64,000 nt of DNA from Lateolabrax maculatus (GCA_031216445.1 CM062210.1:17877501-17941500); one strand, 5' to 3'. Counted from the first letter of the stretch, positions 8,512 through 19,243 are shown. A program made the numbers and translations. Notes: generated by a model not told the origin, from the sequence alone.

Positions 8512-8517
8512 TTTATT
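8512..8517 (-). terminator. AATAAA polyadenylation signal of copy B
   Basis: AATAAA lies on the minus strand 7 nt before the poly(A) tail. The same signal occurs at 24401-24406 (C), 35854-35859 (D), 42921-42926 (E) and 60223-60228 (F). It suggests the element RNA is polyadenylated rather than processed like an snRNA. Confidence 0.7.
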
Positions 8518-8773
8518 GGCACTAAATTCAATGATATTTCTTCAAAAACTTTACATGGTTAAGACATAAAGCATACTTTTTTTTTTTTTTTTTTTTTTCT
8601 TTTTTAAAGTACAATATGTCAATCAATAAATACTGTTATCCATAAAACCATTATATAAAACATCTGAAGCAGGTATTACAGATAAGATTTTTTTTTTTAA
8701 AAAGATGTACATTTAAAAGTAGTTTTTTTTTTTTGGGTATTTGTTGTCCATTTTCAAAGGTCTTTTCTGTGCA

Positions 8774-8816
8774 GGAGCGAAGTGAGTCTCTCTCAAGGTT
8801 AAACTCATTTCGCTCC
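8774..8816 (-). other. Hairpin at the ORF2 stop codon and start of the 3' UTR
   Basis: Arms 8774-8786 and 8804-8816 pair over 13 positions with one mismatch and a 17-nt loop. The ORF2 stop (TGA, 8807-8805) lies in one arm. The same structure occurs in all copies, e.g. 185-227 (A) and 24658-24700 (C). 3' UTR stem-loops in some LINEs are recognised by their reverse transcriptase; that role here is only a suggestion. Confidence 0.5.
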
Positions 8817-11800
8817 CCCAAACAGATACTGTATTTCCGGATCCTGTGGTGGTGCTCTGAGGAGCCCCATACCCTGTTGCTCCTGCCCACCTTCCTCCCC
8901 CGTCGAGTCAGGCCGCCGCTGCTTTGAACCTTTGTTGTGTGGCTCCGGCTCCTTCGTCCGAATGGGCACAGAGGCGATTCTTCTTTGTGGCTGTGTCCTA
9001 GGCCCGCCGCCTGCAGCATTGGCCATTTTGACCGTTGCTGCGGCCATTCGGATCACAGCCACTGGGGGGATCTGCGTGTGCTTCCTTACCAGCAGGTTTC
9101 TGGAGGTCCACATGGCGTCTTTGATGGCGGCTAGGGTGAGCCACTGTTTGGCAAAGTGACATGCTGGTACCTGTCCCCTTTGGCCCACCCCATACAGCAC
9201 CAGCTGTACTGTAAGGACCTCCCCTGCTGGCAAGTACGGGAATTGCAAGGAGCCGGCCGTTGCCCACTGTTCTACAGCAGCGCTGCACTCCCAGAGTAGA
9301 TGCCTCACCGACTCAGGCGCGCCACAACCTGGTCGGGGGCAGGTTGAAAGTGCCGACATGCCCCGGGAGTGCATTACGGACCTGACCGGGAGGATTTCGT
9401 GGGCCACCATCCATGACAGGTCCCGGAGTCTGTTTGGAAGAGCGGAGTGGTTCACGTTGCGCCAAACTGTTGAGGGCTCACCGAACGCGAGCCCGCGCAC
9501 TGGACTCACTGGTTCCCGCTCCTGCACAACAGAAATCAGAAAGCGGTGGTTGGTTAAAACTTGCAACTCTTCCTGCTCAAGCTTAAAATGTTTTAAAAAT
9601 GTCTGGATAAAAGCATAAGCAGGTGGCAGGCTAAAAGACACAGGTACTTTAAGATCAGTGAGTAACAACTTTAGTCTTCTGAGGTAAGACCCCATCCAGA
9701 ACTTTGTCATTGCTGTGGTCTTGGGGTTTCTGGATGGGGCTGTGGCGGTTGTAATGTGTAGTGCGGTGTATCTGCCTCCTAAGAACAAGTACAAATCCGG
9801 CACTCCTTTTCCTCCTTTCTCCTTTGGCTTCTTCATCACGTTTCTCCTCAGTCGTTCCCACTTGGAGCCCCACAGGAAATAGAAGATGGCTCGTTCCAGG
9901 TCTAAAAGCACTCTTCTAGGTGGTATAAAAATAGAACTGATGAGTAAAAGCAAAGGTAAAATCACAGCTTTGATGATTAAAACCTTCCCTTCTATAGTCA
10001 GTCCTCTAAGTCTCCAATACCCTAGTCTCTGCCTAACTTTCCCTACCACGTCTGGCCAATTTGTCTCCCCTCCTCCCTCCTTATCGAATTTAATCCCAAG
10101 TATCTTTTGGTCAGTCTGGGTCACAGTCAGGGGGAGTCCTGTCGTGTCGGTCGCTCTCCATGGTCCATAAAAAAGGGCTTGGGTCTTGCCTCTGTTCAGT
10201 TTCGACCCAGAGGCCCGTCCAAACCAGTCAGTCAAGTCCAGCGTCCTGTTGACAGATAAAAGGTCAGTGCATAAAATGTTTAGGTCATCCATATATAAAG
10301 TGCATTTTGTCACCAGTCCCCCGCTCCCTGGGGCTACTATCCCATTGATTTGTTGGTCCCTTCTCAAGATCTGTGCCAGTGGTTCTATACAGATAACATA
10401 GAGGAGGGCAGATAACGGACAGCCCTGACGGACACCGCAGTTTATGTCGACTGCTTGTGTCAGATGCCCGTTAACGATGAATTTGCTGGTAATGTCCCGG
10501 TACAGCAATCCCACCCAGTCTGTAAACCTCCTTGGGAAACCCATCTTTTGCAGTACCTGGAAGAGGTACTGGTGCGAGACCCGATCAAAAGCTTTTTCAA
10601 AATCTAAATTTAAGACTACTAGCCGGATGTTTCTGTCTCTCGCATAACAGATGGTGTCTCGGATCAGTACGAGGCTGTCTGTGATCTTCCTCCCAGGGAT
10701 GGCACAGGCTTGATCCGGGTGAATTAGCTCTTCTAAAAACAAGGACATACGTGCGGCTAATAATTTACTAAAAAATTTACAGTCACAGTTTAAAAGTGTG
10801 ATAGGTCTCCAATTCTTCAAGTCAGTCTTGTCTTTGTCTTTATGGAGAAGAGTCACTATCCCTACTCTGAAACTATCAGGAAGTCGGTCCATTTGTCCAA
10901 AATCCATAAAAACAGCAAGCAAGTCAGGTGCTAAAATGTCCCAAAACGTCAAATAAAATTCCAAAGGAAGCCCATCCTCTCCTGGAGATTTCCCTTTCTT
11001 AAAACTCTTGATACATTTATTTAACTCGAGAATGGTAAAATCTTGGGTTAAAAGCACATTGTCTACTACTGTTTGTTCAATGGATTTTAAAACTTCAGCC
11101 ATGGTGTCCATTTTAACAGGTTTTGTTTTGTAGAGTTCCCTGTAGAAGTTTTCAATGGTTTCTTTGATTTCCAGTGTTGTGTCAACTGTGCACCCATTTT
11201 CTTTTTTTAGTCTTAAAATGGCTCCCCCTTTATTTACAATTTTCTTAAAAAAATATCTGGTGCACTTTTCTCCTTCCTCTATTTCCCTTTCCTTGCTCCT
11301 TAAAATGACACCCTTGCTTTTAATTTCTGCTAAAACTGACATCTCTGTTTTGATTTGTTTTATCTCTTCGTTTAAGTCCATCCCTTGTTGGTTTAGTTTA
11401 AAATACCGCTGGAGTCGTTTCTGCAGTCCCAACATGCGTCTGTTGTCCCTATCTTTTTTCTTTTTCCCTGCCTGTCTAAAAAAAGTCTGGGTCCTTCCTT
11501 TCACCATTTCCCACCAGTGTGCACGTGTATCGTAAAGGTCTCGGAGGGTCTGCCACTCTTGGTACTGCTCCCTATACTGGCTAACTAATTCCCTATCCTC
11601 TAAAAGGGAGCAGTTGAGCTTCCACAGACCGCTTCCTAATGTCACACCGGAAGGGAGTGAAAGGGTGCATGAGAGCATTGCGTGGTCGGAAAAGAAAACA
11701 GGTTCCAATCTAGCATCGATCGGTGGGCAATCACGTGATAAAATGTAGTCTATGCGAGAGGCTCTGGTGCCATCACCACTGAACCAGGTGAAACCCTCCT

Positions 11801-12359
11801 CTCTGGGATGCATGGTTTTAAAACAGTCCAGAAGTTTAAAATCCCTGCATATGCCCTGTAATAAAACTGATGTTTTGTCAAGTTTAAAATCTTCCCCTGT
11901 TCTTTTCCTATCTTTCCTGTTTAAAATACAGTTAAAATCGCCCCCTACAACTAAAGGTACCCTACCTAGCATGTGGGACTGCAAGTCTTCTAAAAGGTCA
12001 TACCTGTCATTTTTGTTGTTAAAGCCATAAATATTTAATATGTTAAAATCTTTTCCCATAAAAGTCAGGTGTGCTAAAAGTGCCCGCCCCTCTCTCACCA
12101 CAGTGCTGCCCTTCACCAAGACCAGAGGGTTTTTAATTAAAATGGCCACTCCATCATTTTTGTTTTCATTTGATCCACTCCATATAGATGTTTGTGGCCA
12201 TAATTTCTCCCACTCTCTGTAGTTGTTTAAAAAAGGCAGGCCACACTCCTGTATTAAAAACACATCTGACTTAATAGAGTTAAGAAAAGATAAAACAGTC
12301 TGGGCTCTAACTCTCGACTTCACACTTCTCACATTTATGGTTGAGAAGGTAAGTGTCAT
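8805..12359 (-). CDS. ORF2 of copy B: APE endonuclease-reverse transcriptase
   Basis: 1184 residues, intact. It carries out target-primed reverse transcription: nicking U2 DNA and copying element RNA from the nick. APE-type endonuclease motifs: N9 (TINVRS), E38 (QECG), Y111, D141/N143 (GDFNC), SRIDY at 201-205, and SDH at 224-226. The RT spans about 440-760, with SPGEDG near 458, D586 (LDFEKAFD), RQGCPLS at 644-650 and the active-site YMDD at 689-692. A C-terminal CCHC (C1007, C1012, H1020, C1025) precedes a basic, low-complexity tail. The YMDD is followed by L in this copy and I in the others. The nearest known architecture is the Tx1/L1-like group. Confidence 0.96.
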   Translation of the reverse strand: MTLTFSTINVRSVKSRVRAQTVLSFLNSIKSDVFLIQECGLPFLNNYREWEKLWPQTSIWSGSNENKNDGVAILIKNPLVLVKGSTVVREGRALLAHLTFMGKDFNILNIYGFNNKNDRYDLLEDLQSHMLGRVPLVVGGDFNCILNRKDRKRTGEDFKLDKTSVLLQGICRDFKLLDCFKTMHPREEGFTWFSGDGTRASRIDYILSRDCPPIDARLEPVFFSDHAMLSCTLSLPSGVTLGSGLWKLNCSLLEDRELVSQYREQYQEWQTLRDLYDTRAHWWEMVKGRTQTFFRQAGKKKKDRDNRRMLGLQKRLQRYFKLNQQGMDLNEEIKQIKTEMSVLAEIKSKGVILRSKEREIEEGEKCTRYFFKKIVNKGGAILRLKKENGCTVDTTLEIKETIENFYRELYKTKPVKMDTMAEVLKSIEQTVVDNVLLTQDFTILELNKCIKSFKKGKSPGEDGLPLEFYLTFWDILAPDLLAVFMDFGQMDRLPDSFRVGIVTLLHKDKDKTDLKNWRPITLLNCDCKFFSKLLAARMSLFLEELIHPDQACAIPGRKITDSLVLIRDTICYARDRNIRLVVLNLDFEKAFDRVSHQYLFQVLQKMGFPRRFTDWVGLLYRDITSKFIVNGHLTQAVDINCGVRQGCPLSALLYVICIEPLAQILRRDQQINGIVAPGSGGLVTKCTLYMDDLNILCTDLLSVNRTLDLTDWFGRASGSKLNRGKTQALFYGPWRATDTTGLPLTVTQTDQKILGIKFDKEGGGETNWPDVVGKVRQRLGYWRLRGLTIEGKVLIIKAVILPLLLLISSIFIPPRRVLLDLERAIFYFLWGSKWERLRRNVMKKPKEKGGKGVPDLYLFLGGRYTALHITTATAPSRNPKTTAMTKFWMGSYLRRLKLLLTDLKVPVSFSLPPAYAFIQTFLKHFKLEQEELQVLTNHRFLISVVQEREPVSPVRGLAFGEPSTVWRNVNHSALPNRLRDLSWMVAHEILPVRSVMHSRGMSALSTCPRPGCGAPESVRHLLWECSAAVEQWATAGSLQFPYLPAGEVLTVQLVLYGVGQRGQVPACHFAKQWLTLAAIKDAMWTSRNLLVRKHTQIPPVAVIRMAAATVKMANAAGGGPRTQPQRRIASVPIRTKEPEPHNKGSKQRRPDSTGEEGGQEQQGMGLLRAPPQDPEIQYLFGGAK

Positions 12360-12431
12360 GAGTATGGTTAAAACAAACAGGTATGAACTCCTAAAACTAA
12401 GAGGCAGTTTTAATGTTCAAGGATAAAACAG

Positions 12432-13733
12432 TTAGACAATTTCTTGTGAATGTAGCTCTTCCTTCACTCTCATGGGTGAAGAGTGCTGGGGTTGAGCTCC
12501 ATTTCCCTTTCGGACTCTGGGGGTTGGCCTCTGCCGCAAGGTTGCATTGAGCTTCGAGTCCTTAGGGGTTGATTGCAGAGCTATGGTTAAAAAAGAGACC
12601 TCATTTGGGGAATTGGAGGGGAAGACTCTGGGCTCCTCCACAGATGAACTGTTTGATGGATTCCCAGCTCTTCCCCTCTTCTCTGAGACTACAGGAGACT
12701 CAGAGGACAATTCTGATATCGGCCTCTTGGCCTGCTGGGCATTGGGGAGGGGGGCATCCTCGCTATTTTCTTGTGCTGGTTCCTTTTCAATTTCTGAGCT
12801 AGCTCCGCCTACTGACTGCATTGACCCATCTTGCTCATCCCTCTCCACTTGTGGGTCAATTGCAGGCCCCTCCCCTACTCCCGCCTCACCTGATCCCTGT
12901 CCTCCAGTCACAGGATTTGGCGGGAGATTTGAATTTTCCAGCCCAGCCTCTTCAATTAGCTCTCTAACTGCTTCATCTTTTCCATTTTTTGTTGGCTTTG
13001 CGGCCTTTACTTTGTTGGCAAATGACTTTGGGCAATCTCTGAAGAGGTGGTTTGTTTCTCCACAAAGATTGCACTTTCTGCCATTGGTGCACTCCTCAAA
13101 AGTATGCCCAATTTCTCTACATTTCCCACAAATGGTCTGCTGACATGCTTCTGCCAGGTGCCCATGCTCACCACACTTGCGACAGAGCTTGGGCTGACCT
13201 TGATAATGGATGTAGCCCCTGTTGTTTCCCAGTACTATCACAGATGGGAGATGTTTCAGGCCTTGGAAGCCTTCAGGGTCCTGCCATTGTTGGATGGGGA
13301 CCCTCCAAGCGCAATTCCAAATGCCATCTTCATCCCTCACTTTGGTAGCTTGGCCTTTCACAGTGCAGTATCTACCCAGCCACAAACAAATGTCATCTGC
13401 ATTTACTGTCTCATTGAACATTCTGACAATTACTGTTTTTAAGGCATTGTCAGTCAGTTTCTCAACGTTCAAAGCAGAAAACTGGGGTTTTGCATTTTCA
13501 AACCGTGTCCAAAAATCTCTAAGCAGAGCGGCAGATCGAAAGCTTACATCAAATCCTTTATTAAATGGCAGGGTGACAATGCAATTCAAGTCTTCCGGCA
13601 GAAAGTTTAAGGTTTTCTGGATTAACTTTCGAGAAAAGTCAAGTCTGGACATCTCCAGAGGCTTGCCATCTTTTTCCTTTAGTGTAAAACGGACACTGTG
13701 GTGCCTCCGCATGCCGGCATGGTTGGCCGACAT
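12432..13733 (-). CDS. ORF1 of copy B: three-CCHC nucleic-acid-binding protein
   Basis: 433 residues. I noticed no amino-acid difference from the ORF1 of copies C, D and E. The knuckles are CRKCGEHGHLAEAC, CGKCREIGHTFEEC and CNLCGETNHLFRDC. The region from about residue 235 to the end is rich in E, P, S and N with short basic patches. The start is the first ATG of the open frame and lies in the conserved hairpin; an in-frame second Met is at residue 8. ORF1 is expected to coat element RNA. There is no coiled coil obvious by eye. Confidence 0.93.
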   Translation of the reverse strand: MSANHAGMRRHHSVRFTLKEKDGKPLEMSRLDFSRKLIQKTLNFLPEDLNCIVTLPFNKGFDVSFRSAALLRDFWTRFENAKPQFSALNVEKLTDNALKTVIVRMFNETVNADDICLWLGRYCTVKGQATKVRDEDGIWNCAWRVPIQQWQDPEGFQGLKHLPSVIVLGNNRGYIHYQGQPKLCRKCGEHGHLAEACQQTICGKCREIGHTFEECTNGRKCNLCGETNHLFRDCPKSFANKVKAAKPTKNGKDEAVRELIEEAGLENSNLPPNPVTGGQGSGEAGVGEGPAIDPQVERDEQDGSMQSVGGASSEIEKEPAQENSEDAPLPNAQQAKRPISELSSESPVVSEKRGRAGNPSNSSSVEEPRVFPSNSPNEVSFLTIALQSTPKDSKLNATLRQRPTPRVRKGNGAQPQHSSPMRVKEELHSQEIV

Positions 13734-13789
13734 TGTGGAGGCACCACGGAGTCAAAAATAAATAAAGGACTAAAACAGATAAGACTTAC

Positions 13790-13822
<33 letters not shown>

Positions 13823-14120
13823 AACAACAATGGAAAAAACAAATAAAACCAGATGAATAAAATATGCTAAGACAATAAATAAATAAAAGAAACTCTCTCC
13901 TTTTCTTGTCTGGCCTGGTCAAGATGTTGATCCGATAGAGGGTGGAAAAGCAGTCCTCTGAGCCAATGAATTCCTGTAAGTGAAAAAGAAATTTGCAACT
14001 ACAAAGAAGCTGAAATAACTAACACAAGGAATATATAAATGTCCTCCCAAATACTGGTAACAAAACACCAATGCCACAAACAAGCAAGGGTATTTTACCA
14101 TAAACGGGAAGTGATCGCAG
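13734..14120 (-). other. 5' UTR of copy B
   Basis: 387 bp between U2 nt 26 and ORF1. It contains the 60-codon uORF (13919-14101) and a 28-nt T tract on the sense strand (13793-13820). No internal promoter is recognisable. The intact U2 promoter lies immediately upstream, beyond 26 bp of U2 (14121-14146), and could drive transcription. Confidence 0.75.
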
Positions 14121-14146
14121 TCTTAGCCAAAAGGCCGAGAAGCGAT
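14121..14146 (-). pseudogene. RNU2: U2 5' part (nt 1-26) split by copy B
   Basis: 26 bp identical to U2 nt 1-26, still joined to a complete U2 promoter. The gene continues only after copy B, at 8485-8337, starting from nt 39. Confidence 0.93.
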
Positions 14147-14688
14147 GCCGTCAATGCGTCCCAGGTAAACGGCTGATTCTCCGCACAGTCCCCGTCACTG
14201 GGGGGTGCGCCGGGGAAAGATGCGTTTAAGCGACACTCAGTAAAACCGAAAAACAACTTCACTAAACGCTCAACCAGTGAAACACAACGCAAACACACAG
14301 GAAGTGTAAACTCAAAATCAAAGATACTCTAGAAGTAAAGATAGCGCACTGCAAGCTGCGGCAATGATATGAAACGCTGTCCACTTCCTGTCTCCTGAGT
14401 GGGCGGGGCCTGTCCTCCCGCCTCGCTGGGAAGTGTGGTGAACGCCACGTGTACATTTTATTGAGCAAAGATACACGGGTTTTATTCGCTTTTTACTTTG
14501 TATTTAATTTGAGCGAGACTCGTACATGAAGCGTTTGAAGTAATGCCAACAACATTATCGCAGGAACTTCCTGCAGAAATAGAGGCAGACAAGTTACACT
14601 GTATTGATCACTATTGCATCCCCAAGACCTTAAGGTACAGTGTGATAGCTACGCTGCTGTTGTTGTTATTTGCTGTTGCACATGTGAT

Positions 14689-14852
14689 CAGGGGAGAGCG
14701 CGAACGCAGTCCCCCACTACCACAAATTATGCAGTCGAGATTCCCACATTTGGGGAATTCGCAGAGGTCAGCTCAACCGGAGTGCAATGGCCAAGCCTCG
14801 CCCTGGGAGAACCACCTTCTTGATCATGGTATCTCCCCTGCCAGGTAAGTAT
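14689..14852 (-). ncRNA. RNU1: U1 snRNA, copy 3
   Basis: 164 nt with nt 45 A to U relative to the array consensus (near stem I). It is the first U1 downstream, in plus coordinates, of copy B. Confidence 0.94.
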
Positions 14853-15426
14853 GAGTTGTACAGCTCAGAGGCAGCCCAGTCTCTCACAGACTCACCCTGC
14901 TGACTGATGGTGCTGATCCATATAGAAATGACCACAACCAGAGGATATAGGGGGGACGGGACTCTGCAGGGATTTAACACAGAACAAACCGTTTTGTACT
15001 AAGGCTGACAAAGATTATCAACATTTTATCTGATAAATAATGGTTATATTTCCCATCATGCGATGCTTCGTTTCCATATCAAAATCTAACCAACCCACAA
15101 AAAACACTGCAATGAGTGCAATGGAACCACACAATCAAACACAGCCAGTTTGAGGATGTTTTCATATTGTTCTCACACGTGGAAAGGACAGGGAACGCAG
15201 CACGCTTCCTTTTACAACCTCCGCGTCTCACTCGACAGTTGCTGGTTGGAGTCATTATATGTCACCACTCTGCGGCCTCCTGCTCTTAAAACCAGAATTA
15301 TACACATTGCCTTGAGCAGAACGCATCCTGTTGATAAACTCAGTGCGCGCAGCAAACATCTATTACCCGAGGAACAGCGCAGCGTCACTGAGAGCTAAAT
15401 TGCGTTACACACATTGAGGGGTGGGG

Positions 15427-15613
15427 GGTGCACCGGTCCTGGAGGTACTGCAATACCAGGTCGATGCGTGGAGTGGACGGAGCAAGCCCCTGTTCCATCT
15501 CCCTGCTCCAAAAAGCAATTTAATATATGGTCCCCGGGTAGGGGACGTATCAGATATTAAACTGATAAGAACAGATACTACACTTGATCTTAGCCAAAAG
15601 GCCGAGAAGCGAT
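15427..15613 (-). ncRNA. RNU2: U2 snRNA, copy 2
   Basis: 187 nt, identical to the array reference as far as I checked, including the unusual Sm site. Confidence 0.95.
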
Positions 15614-16145
15614 GCCGTCAATGCGTCCCAGGTAAACGGCTGATTCTCCGCACAGTCCCCGTCACTGGGGGGTGCGCCGGGGAAAGATGCGTTTAAGCGA
15701 CACTCAGTAAAACCGAAAAACAACTTCACTAAACGCTCAACCAGTGAAACACAACGCAAACACACAGGAAGTGTAAACTCAAAATCAAAGATACTCTAGA
15801 AGTAAAGATAGCGCACTGCAAGCTGCGCCAATGATATGAAACGCTGTCCACTTCCTGTCTCCTGAGTGGGCGGGGCCTGTCCTCCCGCCTCGCTGGGAAG
15901 TGTGGTGAACGCCACGTGTACATTTTATTGAGCAAAGAAACACAGGTTTTATTCGCTTTTTACTTTGTATTTAATTTGAGCGAGACTCGTACATGAAGCG
16001 TTTGAAGTAATGCCAACAACATTATCGCAGGAACTTCCTGCAGAAATAGAGGCAGACAAGTTACACTGTATTGATCACTAATGCATCCCCAAGACCTTAA
16101 GGTACAGTGTGATAGCTACGCTGCTGTTGCTGTTGCACATGTGAT

Positions 16146-16309
16146 CAAGGGAGAGCGCGAACGCAGTCCCCCACTACCACAAATTATGCAGTCGAGATTC
16201 CCACATTTGGGGAATTCGCAGAGGTCAGCTCAACCGGAGTGCAATGGCCAAGCCTCGCCCTGGGTGAACCACCTTCTTGATCATGGTATCTCCCCTGCCA
16301 GGTAAGTAT
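16146..16309 (-). ncRNA. RNU1: U1 snRNA, copy 4
   Basis: 164 nt with nt 162 C to U at the 3' end. The 3' flank lacks 10 bp of the candidate 3' box. The same pair of changes occurs in copy 11, the second unit after element C, as this one is the second unit after element B. Confidence 0.93.
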
Positions 16310-16883
16310 GAGTTGTACAGCTCAGAGGCAGCCCAGTCTCACACAGACTCACCCTGCTGACTGATGGTGCTGATCCATATAGAAATGACCACAACCAGAG
16401 GATATAGGGGGGACGGGACTCTGCAGGGATTTAACACAGAACAAACCGTTTTGTACTAAGGCTGACAAAGATTATCAACATTTTATCTGATAAATAATGG
16501 TTATATTTCCCATCATGCGATGCTTCGTTTCCATATCAAAATCTAACCAACCCACAAAAAACACTGCAATGAGTGCAATGGAACCACACAATCAAACACA
16601 GCCAGTTTGAGGATGTTTTCATATTGTTCTCACACGTGGAAAGGACAGGGAACGCAGCACGCTTCCTTTTACAACCTCCGCGTCTCACTCGACAGTTGCT
16701 GGTTGGAGTCATTATATGTCACCACTCTGCGGCCTCCTGCTCTTAAAACCAGAATTATACACATTGCCTTGAGCAGAACGCATCCTGTTGATAAACTCAG
16801 TGCGCGCAGCAAACATCTATTACCCGAGGAACAGCGCAGCGTCACTGAGAGCTAAATTGCGTTACACACATTGAGGGGTGGGG

Positions 16884-17070
16884 GGTGCACCGGTCCTGGA
16901 GGTACTGCAATACCAGGTCGATGCGTGGAGTGGACGGAGCAAGCCCCTGTTCCATCTCCCTGCTCCAAAAAGCAATTTAATATATGGTCCCCGGGTAGGG
17001 GACGTATCAGATATTAAACTGATAAGAACAGATACTACACTTGATCTTAGCCAAAAGGCCGAGAAGCGAT
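16884..17070 (-). ncRNA. RNU2: U2 snRNA, copy 3
   Basis: 187 nt, consensus sequence of the array. Confidence 0.95.
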
Positions 17071-17612
17071 GCCGTCAATGCGTCCCAGGTAAACGGCTGA
17101 TTCTCCGCACAGTCCCCGTCACTGGGGGGTGCGCCGGGGAAAGATGCGTTTAAGCGACACTCAGTAAAACCGAAAAACAACTTCACTAAACGCTCAACCA
17201 GTGAAACACAACGCAAACACACAGGAAGTGTAAACTCAAAATCAAAGATACTCTAGAAGTAAAGATAGCGCACTGCAAGCTGCGCCAATGATATGAAACG
17301 CTGTCCACTTCCTGTCTCCTGAGTGGGCGGGGCCTGTCCTCCCGCCTCGCTGGGAAGTGTGGTGAACGCCACGTGTACATTTTATTGAGCAAAGAAACAC
17401 GGGTTTTATTCGCTTTTTACTTTGTATTTAATTTGAGCGAGACTCGTACATGAAGCGTTTGAAGTAATGCCAACAACATTATCGCAGGAACTTCCTGCAG
17501 AAATAGAGGCAGACAAGTTACACTGTATTGATCACTAATGCATCCCCAAGACCTTAAGGTACAGTGTGATAGCTACGCTGCTGTTGTTGTTATTTGCTGT
17601 TGCACATGTGAT

Positions 17613-17776
17613 CAGGGGAGAGCGCGAACGCAGTCCCCCACTACCACAAATTATGCAGTCGAGATTCCCACATTTGGGGAATTCGCAGAGGTCAGCTCAA
17701 CCGGAGTGCAATGGCCAAGCCTCGCCCTGGGTGAACCACCTTCTTGATCATGGTATCTCCCCTGCCAGGTAAGTAT
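17613..17776 (-). ncRNA. RNU1: U1 snRNA, copy 5
   Basis: 164 nt, consensus sequence. Its promoter has the TCTCACACAG variant shared with copies 1, 4 and 8. Confidence 0.95.
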
Positions 17777-18350
17777 GAGTTGTACAGCTCAGAGGCAGCC
17801 CAGTCTCACACAGACTCACCCTGCTGACTGATGGTGCTGATCCATATAGAAATGACCACAACCAGAGGATATAGGGGGGACGGGACTCTGCAGGGATTTA
17901 ACACAGAACAAACCGTTTTGTACTAAGGCTGACAAAGATTATCAACATTTTATCTGATAAATAATGGTTATATTTCCCATCATGCGATGCTTCGTTTCCA
18001 TATCAAAATCTAACCAACCCACAAAAAACACTGCAATGAGTGCAATGGAACCACACAATCAAACACAGCCAGTTTGAGGATGTTTTCATATTGTTCTCAC
18101 ACGTGGAAAGGACAGGGAACGCAGCACGCTTCCTTTTACAACCTCCGCGTCTCACTCGACAGTTGCTGGTTGGAGTCATTATATGTCACCACTCTGCGGC
18201 CTCCTGCTCTTAAAACCAGAATTATACACATTGCCTTGAGCAGAACGCATCCTGTTGATAAACTCAGTGCGCGCAGCAAACATCTATTACCCGAGGAACA
18301 GCGCAGCGTCACTGAGAGCTAAATTGCGTTACACACATTGAGGGGTGGGG

Positions 18351-18537
18351 GGTGCACCGGTCCTGGAGGTACTGCAATACCAGGTCGATGCGTGGAGTGG
18401 ACGGAGCAAGCCCCTGTTCCATCTCCCTGCTCCAAAAAGCAATTTAATATATGGTCCCCGGGTAGGGGACGTATCAGATATTAAACTGATAAGAACAGAT
18501 ACTACACTTGATCTTAGCCAAAAGGCCGAGAAGCGAT
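18351..18537 (-). ncRNA. RNU2: U2 snRNA, copy 4
   Basis: 187 nt, consensus sequence of the array. Confidence 0.95.
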
Positions 18538-19079
18538 GCCGTCAATGCGTCCCAGGTAAACGGCTGATTCTCCGCACAGTCCCCGTCACTGGGGGGTGCG
18601 CCGGGGAAAGATGCGTTTAAGCGACACTCAGTAAAACCGAAAAACAACTTCACTAAACGCTCAACCAGTGAAACACAACGCAAACACACAGGAAGTGTAA
18701 ACTCAAAATCAAAGATACTCTAGAAGTAAAGATAGCGCACTGCAAGCTGCGCCAATGATATGAAACGCTGTCCACTTCCTGTCTCCTGAGTGGGCGGGGC
18801 CTGTCCTCCCGCCTCGCTGGGAAGTGTGGTGAACGCCACGTGTACATTTTATTGAGCAAAGAAACACGGGTTTTATTCGCTTTTTACTTTGTATTTAATT
18901 TGAGCGAGACTCGTACATGAAGCGTTTGAAGTAATGCCAACAACATTATCGCAGGAACTTCCTGCAGAAATAGAGGCAGACAAGTTACACTGTATTGATC
19001 ACTAATGCATCCCCAAGACCTTAAGGTACAGTGTGATAGCTACGCTGCTGTTGTTGTTATTTGCTGTTGCACATGTGAT

Positions 19080-19243
19080 CAGGGGAGAGCGCGAACGCAG
19101 TCCCCCACTACCACAAATTATGCAGTCGAGATTCCCACATTTGGGGAATTCGCAGAGGTCAGCTCAACCGGAGTGCAATGGCCAAGCCTCGCCCTGGGTG
19201 AACCACCTTCTTGATCATGGTATCTCCCCTGCCAGGTAAGTAT
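19080..19243 (-). ncRNA. RNU1: U1 snRNA, copy 6
   Basis: 164 nt, consensus sequence, with the TTGTTGTTATT form of the 3' flank. Confidence 0.95.

Larger units (their letters stand above)
8486..14120 (-). mobile_element. Retrotransposon copy B (Keshi-like), full length
   Basis: 5635 bp inserted into a U2 gene. It has a 19-nt poly(A) tail (8486-8504), an AATAAA signal at 8512-8517, a 3' UTR 8505-8804, ORF2 8805-12359, a 72-bp gap, ORF1 12432-13733 and a 5' UTR 13734-14120. The 5' junction follows U2 nt 26 and the 3' junction precedes nt 39. Both ORFs are open. B is the most divergent copy: its 5' UTR has a 28-A run (13793-13820) where others have 9-18, plus several substitutions. No flanking target duplication is seen; instead U2 nt 27-38 are missing. 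Confidence 0.95.

Noticed and set aside
6057..8525. Plus- and minus-strand ORFs of 60-101 codons repeated in each unit (e.g. 6057-6291, 6593-6841, 6864-7139, 6993-7208)
   Set aside because: They run through U1, U2 and their promoters and recur only because the unit recurs. Frame changes with the 3- and 10-bp indels are not compensated.
8486..14120. LTR retrotransposon or endogenous retrovirus
   Set aside because: No terminal repeats, no protease or integrase. Poly(A) tail, APE endonuclease and target specificity mark a non-LTR element.
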